Shown here piece after piece: positions 25,823-35,800 of a stretch of 64,000 nt of DNA (position 1 is the first letter of the stretch; every line of letters begins with the position of its first letter). Made by a program: the position numbers and the translations under genes. The notes beneath the pieces are model-generated. The model was not told the origin of the DNA. It was given only the letters and a program-made list of their open reading frames with translations, and did no database searches. Source of the stretch: Martinezella tropici (GTDB taxonomy: Bacteria; Pseudomonadota; Alphaproteobacteria; Rhizobiales; Rhizobiaceae); NCBI RefSeq assembly GCF_008370325.1, contig NZ_VNIP01000011.1:62001-126000 (forward strand), read 5' to 3'.

Positions 25823-27507
25823 TACTCCGGCACCTCGGCGCGAAGGCCCGCATAATGCAGCAATGCGCCGATCAGGTTCCACGGCGCCTCTTCCCGCGGT
25901 GGCTGCGGCTTTTGCGAATGGGCTCGCGCACGGCCAAGGGGAACGATGGCATAATCGGTGCGCGGATCCGGGAACGGGTCGGCGAAGGCCTTCAGCAGGG
26001 GCGCGTGATCGCCATAGAAAAGAAGCCACACCGGGCGATCCAGCCTATCGAGATGATGGGCAAGATTGCCGAGCGCGTGATCGGCGCGCATCAGCAGCTC
26101 GCCATAAATATCCACGGGATTGACCAGATCTCCGCAACGGCCCGGCTCCCAGGGGCCGTGATTCGCCATAGATGCGACAAAGACGAAATTCTTGCTGGTG
26201 CCATCGTCGTCAATCGTCCGAATCACACTCTTCGTCAGTGAGAGATCGCTGACATAGGGGCCATCGCGGTCCGGATTGTGATCGAATTCGTCCAGCATCA
26301 TCATTCGGTCGAAGCCGAGCTGCGGCAATGCCTTGTGACGCAGGAAGAAGGTCTTGTCGTAAGGATGAATGAACTGCGTCTTCCAGCCCGCCTTTTTGAG
26401 CCGCGCCGGCCAGACGACATCCTTGTAATGACTAGCGCGCAGATAGGGATAGCTGGCATCGATATGCACATTTTCGGGCAGCAGCCCGCTCAAGACAGCA
26501 AATTCCGTTCGCAGCGTGTAGCCTCCCTCGAAAACGCTGGTCATGCGACCCCATTGCGAGGCCCGCTCACGCAGGCGATCGAGATTCGGAAGTTTGATGT
26601 TTTCGACGCCGAAATGCCTGAGGTCGATGAAGGATTCGGATTGCCAGACGACAATGAGCGGCTCGTCCTCGCCGTGATCCCAAAGCTCCTGAAGCGCCGA
26701 GATGAAGCGGCCGGACAATTCCGAGACGATTGCCTCGCGCCGGACACCAACCCAGATGACGAAATGAAAGACGACGGAAGCGAAGGTACCGAACCTCACG
26801 GTATCGATCTTGACATCGACCTTGCCCAAGAATTTCTGCGTGAAACGGCAGACCGGTTCGCTGATAACCCTGCTGAGCAAGGCAAGCCAGGGCACGAATG
26901 CGACGGCGAGCATCAGGAGAATCCACAGCAAGCCGTCGGATGCTGGCAGTACCGATGGCTCTAGGTACATATAGAGGCCGCTGAGGCCGAATACGTAAGC
27001 GAAGGCAATCACCCAGAAGACGATGTTCAGCGACGTCGCGTAGAAGATCTCCTTGTATTTGAAGACATCGACCACCAGCGCAATGTCCGAAAATACCAAG
27101 GGCTCCCGGATGAATTCGAATTTCGCCCGCGAAATTCCCGAGAAAATGACAAAGAAGCTGATCACCGCCTGCGTGCTGTAGATGGGACGCCAGGAAATCG
27201 CGAAGAAGGCGGCATAGATCAATGCGATGACCGGAATTCTCGCCGCCCAATCGCAAGCCAGGCGCCGCCAGCTTCTTGCCGTGCGGTTCTGCGCATTAAC
27301 AGCCATCGGCATCGCAAATGGATCGGTCAAGAATACGACGACGCAGGAAAACACAAAGCAGGCGAGCGTCAAAAGAACTGGAAAATCATGCAGCTTCAAG
27401 ATTGTGCCATCCAAATGCCCGCTGCCTGCCGCAGCGTTTTCCAAATCCGTGGGGAACGGATCGCCAATTCCCTGCTCTGCCTTCTCTTGCCGACGCGCGA
27501 CTGACAA
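25822..27507 (-). CDS. rkpI: Membrane sulfatase-family protein of the KPS cluster (RkpI-like)
   Basis: 561 residues from a TTG start. The N-terminal half holds about five membrane helices (about residues 42-62, 88-106, 111-127, 160-182, 192-212). The C-terminal half is an alkaline-phosphatase/sulfatase fold with metal-site segments VVWQSESFIDL (about 286-296) and LLFYGDHAPLL near 490. This resembles the layout of LtaS, OpgB and phosphoethanolamine transferases, so transfer or removal of a phosphoglycerol- or phosphoethanolamine-like group on the KPS or its lipid is plausible but unproven. The name follows cluster position. No ATG lies before the first helix in frame; the true start is uncertain. 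Confidence 0.8.
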   Translation of the reverse strand: MSVARRQEKAEQGIGDPFPTDLENAAAGSGHLDGTILKLHDFPVLLTLACFVFSCVVVFLTDPFAMPMAVNAQNRTARSWRRLACDWAARIPVIALIYAAFFAISWRPIYSTQAVISFFVIFSGISRAKFEFIREPLVFSDIALVVDVFKYKEIFYATSLNIVFWVIAFAYVFGLSGLYMYLEPSVLPASDGLLWILLMLAVAFVPWLALLSRVISEPVCRFTQKFLGKVDVKIDTVRFGTFASVVFHFVIWVGVRREAIVSELSGRFISALQELWDHGEDEPLIVVWQSESFIDLRHFGVENIKLPNLDRLRERASQWGRMTSVFEGGYTLRTEFAVLSGLLPENVHIDASYPYLRASHYKDVVWPARLKKAGWKTQFIHPYDKTFFLRHKALPQLGFDRMMMLDEFDHNPDRDGPYVSDLSLTKSVIRTIDDDGTSKNFVFVASMANHGPWEPGRCGDLVNPVDIYGELLMRADHALGNLAHHLDRLDRPVWLLFYGDHAPLLKAFADPFPDPRTDYAIVPLGRARAHSQKPQPPREEAPWNLIGALLHYAGLRAEVPE

Positions 27508-27531
27508 CGCGGCATCGACGATTGCTTCGTA

Positions 27532-28386
27532 TTACTTATCACGATCAAAGCCTTGCTCGGCCGTATCGGCAAGACCAGGATATGCATCCTGCCCAAATAT
27601 TTTTCGCGTTTTGCGCGAAAGCCACCATTTCAGCAGTGGTTTTATCAGCGGCCCGAAATAGGCAAGCGCGGTCAGCGACAATCCGAAGTGGATTTTCGCC
27701 TGTCCCCGATCCAGCCCGCGAACGATTCTTGCGGCCACCGCCTCGGCGCTCCAAGGCTTGACGGCCCCCATCAACATTTCCGCCTCGCGCGGTCTGAGGG
27801 AGATTTCGCGTCGGTATTGCGGCGTCAGCGTATCGGGCGGAAAGCAGATGGAAACGTATACGCCGGTGGCGGCCGCCTCGGTGCTCAAGGCTTCGGCAAA
27901 ACCGGCCAGTGCCGATTTCGATGCACAGTAGGCGGTATAGCCGAAGATGCCGATCAGAGCGGCACCCGAGGAGATCATCATGATCCGGCCGCTGCGCCGC
28001 CGCTTCATGCCCTTGTAGACTGCGCGAACGGCATTCGCCGTTCCGAGAAAATTGATAGCGATCTGCTCATCGAAAACCGATACCGGCATCGCGTCGAAGG
28101 CTTGGGGCTCGACGATACCAGCCGAAGCGATGAGGATATCGCAGGGGCCGAAGGACGCCTCGCAAAGCTCCACCGTCCGCGCGGTCTCCGCGGCTGAGGC
28201 GACGTCCACGGAACATATCCGGATAAGGGCGTCGTCGACGCCTTGAAGCGATGCAATCTCGGCTCGCGCCTCCTCGAGGCGCCCGGGATGACGGGCAAGA
28301 AGCGAAACGCGATCCCCCCTGGCCGCATAAAGTTTCGCTATCGCCAGACCAATTCCGCTCGAACCTCCCGTGACGATAACATGCAT
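27532..28386 (-). CDS. rkpH: Short-chain dehydrogenase, 3-ketosphinganine-reductase-like (RkpH)
   Basis: 284-residue SDR. The NADP(H) motif TGGSSGIG is at residues 6-13, SAG at 88-90, and the catalytic set is Ser139/140, Tyr153 and Lys157 (YCASK). The segment CFPPDTLTPQ at 181-190 resembles the PPDTxTP motif of eukaryotic and bacterial 3-ketodihydrosphingosine reductases. A hydrophobic, Trp-containing C-terminal helix (about 227-252) could bind the membrane, also as in that family. It lies 18 bases after rkpG. RkpH is known to be needed for KPS in S. meliloti; its substrate there is not established. Confidence 0.88.
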   Translation of the reverse strand: MHVIVTGGSSGIGLAIAKLYAARGDRVSLLARHPGRLEEARAEIASLQGVDDALIRICSVDVASAAETARTVELCEASFGPCDILIASAGIVEPQAFDAMPVSVFDEQIAINFLGTANAVRAVYKGMKRRRSGRIMMISSGAALIGIFGYTAYCASKSALAGFAEALSTEAAATGVYVSICFPPDTLTPQYRREISLRPREAEMLMGAVKPWSAEAVAARIVRGLDRGQAKIHFGLSLTALAYFGPLIKPLLKWWLSRKTRKIFGQDAYPGLADTAEQGFDRDK

Positions 28387-28404
28387 GAGTCAATCGTCCT
28401 GAAT

Positions 28405-29829
28405 TTACGATCCGGCTGGGACCAGGCCCATCGGCAGCAATTGCATCATCTTGTCCATATCGAGCGATGCGAGACCGAAATTCCGGTCCAGCAAACTCTT
28501 CAGTTTTTCTGCCGTAAGCGCGACCGCGCGCCGGATTTGCTCTTCGGTATGGTTACAGGTGATGAAGAAGCGAAGCCGCGCCATGCCTTCGGGCACCGCC
28601 GGATGGATGATCGGCAGGACATTGATGCCTTCGGCCAGCAGATCGTTCGAAAGCTGCGCTGCCCGAAGCGAATCGCCGACGATGACGGGCACGACCGAGT
28701 GACCCGCACTGAGGCCGGTATCGAGGCCTGCCGCCCTCGCCTCTTCGAGGAACAGCCGACCGTTGCACCCGAGGCGTTCGGTTCGCTCAGGCTCGGATCG
28801 CAGGATATCCAGACCGGCGATGGCGGCGGCGGCAAGAACGGGCGAGAGCCCGACGCTGTAAACAAAGCCGCCGGCTTCCGCTTTCAGAATATCGGCAAGT
28901 GCACTGCTGCCGGCGATATAGCCGCCGCAGCTCGAGGTCGTCTTTGAAAGCGTACCCATCCAGATATCGACGTCCCGGGGATCGAGGCCGAAATGCTCGA
29001 AAGTGCCACGACCCGTCTTGCCGAGAATGCCGAGCGCATGCGCCTCATCGACCATCAGCCAGAAACCGTAACGCGCCTTCAGCTCCAGCAGAGCTGGCAG
29101 ATCGGCGATATCGCCATCCATCGAATAGATTCCTTCGACGATGACCAGGATGCGGCGAAAATCGGATGACAGCGTCTTCAGGATGTTCTCGAGGCTGTCG
29201 GCGTCGTTATGCTGAAAAAGCCGGCGTGCCGCACCCGACAGCTTGATGCCAGCGAGCGCGCTGTTGTGAATGAATTCGTCATGGATCACCAGATCCTGCG
29301 GCCCCATGAGACAGCCGATCGCCGCGACATTGGTCAGATAGCCGCTGACGAAGCAGACGGCGGCGTCGACACCATAGACCGCGGCAAGCTTTCGTTCCAA
29401 TTCCACATGCCCCGGCCGCTCACCTGCGACCAGGCGGCTCGCCGAAGCTGAAATGCCGAAACGATCGATCGCCTGCTTGGCGCTTGCAGCGACATGCGGA
29501 TCGGTATTGGTCGCCAGATAATCATAGGAGGCGAAATTGATGAACTCGCGCCCGCCAATGCGCGTGGTTGCACCAGCTGCTGCATCGTGCGAGCGATAGA
29601 AGGGGTTGGCAACACCGAGCAATTCACCGGCGATGCGCTGCGTTGCGACGCGCTTGTACTCCGGCAAGTCTTCGAAACGCGCTGCCTGGCGTTGCTGTGC
29701 CGGCGGCTGCCTGTTCAAGCGCTCGGCACGGTTACGCCCGGAGGATTCGCCAACGCGCCGCATCTGCTCCAGCAGCTTGCTCTTCTTCTGCTCCGCCGGG
29801 CTGCCATCATTGGCATCATGCATCGTCAC
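28405..29829 (-). CDS. rkpG: PLP-dependent alpha-oxoamine synthase / acyltransferase (RkpG)
   Basis: 474 residues, homologous to 8-amino-7-oxononanoate synthase, KBL and serine palmitoyltransferase. PLP residues visible are DEAHALG (Asp261, His264) and the Schiff-base lysine Lys296 in TLSKTTSSCGGYIAG, with VEGIYSMDGD at 231-240. An extra N-terminal stretch of about 60 residues is charged and probably contacts an acyl-carrier domain. Family enzymes join an acyl thioester to an amino acid with loss of CO2. The start is GTG at 29829 (GTGA overlap with rkpA stop) or ATG at 29823. Coupled to rkpA, so the RkpA ACP is the natural acyl donor. Confidence 0.88.
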   Translation of the reverse strand: MTMHDANDGSPAEQKKSKLLEQMRRVGESSGRNRAERLNRQPPAQQRQAARFEDLPEYKRVATQRIAGELLGVANPFYRSHDAAAGATTRIGGREFINFASYDYLATNTDPHVAASAKQAIDRFGISASASRLVAGERPGHVELERKLAAVYGVDAAVCFVSGYLTNVAAIGCLMGPQDLVIHDEFIHNSALAGIKLSGAARRLFQHNDADSLENILKTLSSDFRRILVIVEGIYSMDGDIADLPALLELKARYGFWLMVDEAHALGILGKTGRGTFEHFGLDPRDVDIWMGTLSKTTSSCGGYIAGSSALADILKAEAGGFVYSVGLSPVLAAAAIAGLDILRSEPERTERLGCNGRLFLEEARAAGLDTGLSAGHSVVPVIVGDSLRAAQLSNDLLAEGINVLPIIHPAVPEGMARLRFFITCNHTEEQIRRAVALTAEKLKSLLDRNFGLASLDMDKMMQLLPMGLVPAGS

Positions 29830-32800
29830 TGAGCGGCCCTTTTTTCCTGTTCCGCGGCATGGCTGCGCGCCAGCCGCTCGACTATCTGGTCATTGCCCGC
29901 GGCGTCACCCTTCACATCGTCACCGTTGCGATTCATGACGCGATCACGCAAACGGCTGACGACGTCGCCGACCGTCGTGCCCTCGCCGACACCGCTCAAA
30001 GGAATGTCGAAACCGGTCTTTTGCTGGAAGCTCATGCCGAGTTCCATCGCCATCAGGCTATCGAGGCCGATATCCTTCAAAATCTTGTCGGGCGTCACGG
30101 TATCTTGGGTGACGCGGAGGATCGCGGCAATTTCCGCAGCAACAAGCCCATGTAGGGCAGCTTGGGCCTCCTCTTCCGATTTGCCGCTGATCAACTCCCT
30201 TAGATCGATGCTGTCTCCCTCGCTCAGGGCCTGATGGCTGCCCGTATGCCGCATCAGCGGTTCGAAGAGCGAGCGGCCGGCGATCGGCAACAGGCGAACG
30301 GCATTCCAGTCGATCTCGCCGATCATGACGGCTGCGGCATCGACGGCGCCGGTGTCGGCCAGAATATAGCGCTCGACCTGTTCCAGCGCGTCGCGCGCCT
30401 TCAATGCGGCCTTACCTAGCCGCTTGGACAAGAGATCATTGACCTCGCCGTTGCGCGCAAGGAAACCCTTGTCGGCGATGGCGCCGAAGCCGACGGCGAG
30501 AGCCGGCTTGCCGGCGGCGCGACGCGCGCGGGCCAGGCCTTCCAGATAGCCGTTTGCCATCACGTAATTGGCCTGCCCCGGATTGCCGAGCATGGTCGTT
30601 GCCGAGGAGAAAAGAAGAAAGAGTTCAAGCTCGTCGCCCCGCGTCAAACGATCGAGAGTTCCGGCGCCGCGCATCTTGACCTCGAGAATGGGGCGATTGC
30701 GCTCCGGCGTCAGATTGGCAAGAAGCGCATCATCGAGAACCATGGCGGCGTGAACAACGCCCTTCAGCGCTCCTTCGGCGCGAAGAGCGGCCAGCAGCGT
30801 TTCGACCGCGGTTGCATCGGTAATGTCGCAGGCATGCAGCGTCGCCACGACGCCGCGCTTTGCCCAATCGGCCATTGCCTTCCTGGTTTCCGTGTCGGCA
30901 ATGCCTCGCCGCGAGCATAAGGCTATGCGGCGCGCGCCCCTGGAGACGAGCCAATCGGCAGCGGAAAGTCCAAAGCCGCCGATGCCGCCCGCAACCAGGA
31001 AAATGCCCCTGGCATCGAAGCGCAAAGGTTTCGCCGAAGCCCGCAAGACGCTATCGACATCCGGAATGGGTGGCCGCACGACGATCTTGCCGATATGGCC
31101 GGCATTCTGCATCAAGCGGAATGCGTTGCCGATCTCGTCATGGGCGAAGGCGCGATATGGCAGCGGCGTCAGCTTTTCCTCCGCGAAGAGCTGTCCGATC
31201 TCGGTGAAAATACGCCGCGTAAGATCGGGCGCATTGGCCAGGAGCTGATCCGCATCGATGCCGAAATAGCTGACATTGCGCCGGAAAGGGCGCAGGCCGA
31301 TCTTGCGGTCGGCATAATAGTCGCGCTTGCCCAGTTCCAGGAAACGACCGAAGGGTTTGACCAGCTCGATGCTTCGCTCCATCGCTTCGGAAAAAAGCGA
31401 GTTGAGAACGAGATCCACACCCTGGCCACCGGTAAGGAGCCGCACGCCCGAGACGAAATCCAAAGAGCGGGAATCGAGCACATGATCGGCGCCAAGCATT
31501 TCAAGGAAGCCGCGCTTCTCGACCGTACCGGCCGTGGCGATCACCCTCGCACCTCTATGCTTGGCGATCTGGAGTGCTGCAAGACCAACGCCGCCGGCAG
31601 CTCCATGGATCAGAATGGTTTCACCCGGCTGAATGCGTCCGAGCTCGACCATCGCGTAATAGGCTGTCAGAAAAGCAACCGGCACCGTCGCAGCAGCAGT
31701 GGCTTTCATTCGCTCCGGCAGCTTGGTGACGCCGTCGCGCCGGACCCGAACATGGGTCGAGAACGCAGCCGGCCCGATGCCCATAACCGTGTCGCCGGGC
31801 TGGAGATCATCAACTGCATCGCCCACAGCCAAAATTCTACCCGCGAATTCCATGCCGATCGTGGCGCCGGCGAAGCCATCTTCCAAGGCCTCTTCGGGCA
31901 GGAGACCCATTGCCCACATGACATCCCGGAAGTTGAGGCCTGTGGCTTCGACGGAAACGACGACCTCGCCTTGATCAGGCACGGGAAGGCTGGTTTCTTC
32001 CCAGGCCACGCTATCCAGGCGACCGCCGACATGCTGCCGGATCGTTGCCGTCTCGAAATCCTGCCGGCTCGCTTCGATGGTGCCGAAAGGACCGGCAGCA
32101 GCTCTGATTTCGCGGATTTTTCCGGTCAGGCGATCCAGAAACCACTCTCTGTTCTCCGTCTCCGCCGCCATCAGGGCGTCGATGACCATAACAGTCCGCT
32201 TGTCATCCGCATCGGCATCCAGCAGATGCACATCGAAGGCATCATATTCGTTTTGCAGGACACGTCCGAAGGCCCAAAAGCCGGCATTGGCCTCATCGAC
32301 AGAACCGGCCGCCAGCGGGGAACCGCCCGGTGCAACGACGATCAGCCGGCACTTTGCGCCATCGCTTTTCCGCGACAATAGATTCGCCAATTCGGCGAAG
32401 GCCGACAGACGGGACAGCGAGAGTTCCGTTACCTCGCCAGACTTCCTGCTTGCGAGATACACGATCCGACGAGTATCGCAATCGATAGCACCAAGGACGT
32501 CGGCAAGATTTGCAGGCGATGCGCCGAGATCGATGATCGCCATCCTCTTATCGAGTTTGGCCAGGCCGTTCCTGCCTTGCTCCGACAGGATCAGGATCGG
32601 CTCGGCGGCTTCAGCGGTGCTCGACGCTTCCGGCCGTCGTTCAGAGAAGGCCGACACTGCTATCAGGGAACCTTCGGGGAAAGTCAGTTCGCGGATCCGA
32701 GGCTCGGCAAAGCCAAGTGTTTCCAGCAGATCCTCGATCTGTTGCGGTGTACCGAGCCGTCCGACCGGGAATTCCGGCGATTGGCTATCGGAAAACCAGC

Positions 32801-35800
32801 CTTCGGACAGGCCGAAGACGAAATCATTGAAGGCGCTCGGTGCCCGGTCGGCCAGCAACAATTGCCCGCCGCCGGCGGCGACCGTCCGGAGAATCCGCTT
32901 GATGTCGTCGTTGTCGCGCATCAGATGCTGGCTCTGATCGCCGGACGCGACGACGATGTCGGCATTGGTGCGATCCGGCAGCCTGGCGGGGTCCGTCACG
33001 ATGACATGCGCATCGCGCTCGAAAGCGATCTCCAGCGCGCGGCGGGCGTGCTCGCGCGGTTCGGCGATGAGAAGGCATGCGCCAGCGGCGGAGGCGGCGG
33101 CCGCCAGCTTTCGGCTGAAAACGGCAGACACGGAACCGATCTCAAGAATGTGCTCGATCAACCCGGCATTGGCTTTGATAGCGGACGCCAGTGCCTCCGC
33201 AAGCAGGGAAAGCCGCCTTTCGCTCAAAGGAGAGTGAAGAAGCATATGTTCCAGGGTCGCCCCGCCCGAAATGCTTGCGCCTCGGTTCGCTGGCTCCTGC
33301 TCCACGACATGCGGGCGGATCATCGCCAAATGCTCGAGTGTCTCGCGATGGGCATTGCTTACGAGAACAGCCTCAGCCACGCGCCCGGCGTCCTCGCGAT
33401 AGATTTCCTGCAGCAATTCAGCCAGCGGAGGCAATGTCGGCTCTCGCGGGATCTCCCATTTGCCGTCCCTCGCTGCCGCTATGCCGGCGTCCTCGAGAAT
33501 ATAGAGGCAATTGACGAGAAACGACCTGAATTCGGAAGCGCCGGGAAGGCTGGAGAATACGACGCTGCCCTTACGATCGGCTACGGTCAGCGCTATGTCG
33601 TGGCAGGCACGATAGACTGCCGCGTCGAGAAGAAGGCTCGCATTGTTGAGCGCATGGTTTCCTTCGAAGCTCGACTGCGGTGAAATCCGCAATGCACCGG
33701 TGCCGGCTTCGTCTCTGCCGGCAAAAATGGCCGATGGCACGCTCTCATAGTGAAACGCAACGGACTCCAGCGTTGCCCGGCGGCGCAGCTGCGTGCGGCG
33801 GAAGCGGCAATCATCGAGAACCGCAATCGGCCTGCCGCCCGCGTCGAACAAGGCGAAGCGCGCCTTGACCGAATTTGCGCTGAACCGGTCGATCTCGATC
33901 CGTGCTTTGACAATCGATCTTCCCCTGCCGAAAGCCTTCACGGTGCCGAAGTGAACGGGAATATAGGGCGCGCCGGCCTCATCGCCGGAAAACTGATCGA
34001 ACAATGCGACGAGACCGTGAAATGCGGCGTCGACCGACATGGGGTTGAGATTGTAAGTCCCAAAAGGATGCGCAGGCACCGCCGGCGGCTTCAGATCCAC
34101 CTCGATGAGATCTTGGCCGAAAGCGACCGCCTTTGCCAGAAGCTGGAAATGCGGGCCATAATGCAATCCGAAACGCTCCGCGGTTTCATAGGTCACTTCG
34201 GAGGTCAGAACGGATTTGCGATCCCTGCCCGAACGTTCGGCAGGCTCGCTACTCCCCTCGCCGCTTACGGGCTTGCGGCAACGCCCGACGGCATGCACCG
34301 TCCATTCGTCATGGCTAAAGCGTTCACGCGACCGGATCTCAATGTCTCCGGTCTCGGGTGACAGGATGGTCGAAAGCTCGACCATGCGATCCTGGGACAA
34401 TTCGAGCGGCCGGATGATTTCGAGATTGCCGATCTCAACCTCATCCGTCCCGTAATATTGCTGTGCTGCGGTGACGGCGATTTCGACGAAGCCGCTGCCC
34501 GGCATGATTGCCTTGCCGTCGACCACATGCTCCGCAAGATCCGGAAAAAGACGAGCGTCGAGATGGTTCTTCCAATTCGAACCATTGGGGTCGGTCCGCC
34601 AGCCGAGCAGCGTATGATCATTTTTTCGGTCGCGACCGAAGATATCGATCTCGTCAGCTGTCGGTTGCGTGCGCAATTCCAGCGGCTCGAACGGCAGGGA
34701 CGGCAGCTTGACGAACGCGTTGCGCGTGGCGCTGCCGCGTGCCCGCAGCGCCGGCGCACCGTTGGCGACCGCCCGCGCGAATGATTGTGAAACCGGATCA
34801 TGACTGGCAACGGGAGCTTCACGCAGCAAGGTCGGTATGGCAATGACCTGAACGGAAGACTGCTTGGCGATCTCCGCCACATAATTGGACAGGATCGGGC
34901 GTGGCGAAATTTCGATGAAGAGATTGCATCCCATCGCCATGGCCGTCTGACAGCCGGCCTTGAAGAGCACGGGATCGCGAACATTGCGCCACCAGTATTG
35001 CGTATCCAGCAGCCGCCCGTCGCGCAGTTCGCCGGTCACGGTCGAAATGAAGGTCCCTGCCCCGCTATCCGGCGCCAGATCGGGCAGATCGGTCAGAAAG
35101 GCATCCCTGGCACGATCGATGATCGGGTGATGGAACGGATAGTTGATATCGAGGACGTGCGCGACGATCTGGGATTTGCGCGCCGCATCTCTGAACGCTT
35201 CCACCTCGTCGGCCGGGCCGGAGATCGTTACCGAATTCGACGCATTGATCGCCGCAATACAGATGTTGTCGAGGCCATGGGACTTCGCAAAGGCCAAGGC
35301 GGCATCCTCGCCCAGTACAACGGCGGCCATCTTGCCTTCGCCGGCAAGAAGATCCTGATGCAGCGAGCGCTTGGCGACGATTGCGACCGCCTCGGCAGCC
35401 GTCAGCGCCTTAGCGGCATAGGCCGCGGCAATTTCGCCGACCGAATGGCCGAGGACAGCATCCGGCCTGACGCCCATCGACCACAGGCAGTCCGAGAGAG
35501 ACGCCTGGATCGCGAACAACAGAGGTTGCGCAATCTTGGTGTCGGCAAGCCGTGCGGAAAGATCGGTAGCAACCAGAACATCCGTCAGCTTCTCGCCGAG
35601 ATAATATTCGAAAAGGGCGCTGAAGGACTGGAAGCATTGCCGGAAATGGCGGTTCTCCTCATAGGCGCCAACGCCCATACCGGCCCATTGAGACCCATTG
35701 CCGGAAAAGACGAAGGCGATCTTGGCAGCTTGCGCCGGCGCCTCGCCCGCCTCGCCGACCGATGTTTTGCCGGACAGGTGCGCGTCGATCGCGGCGAGTA

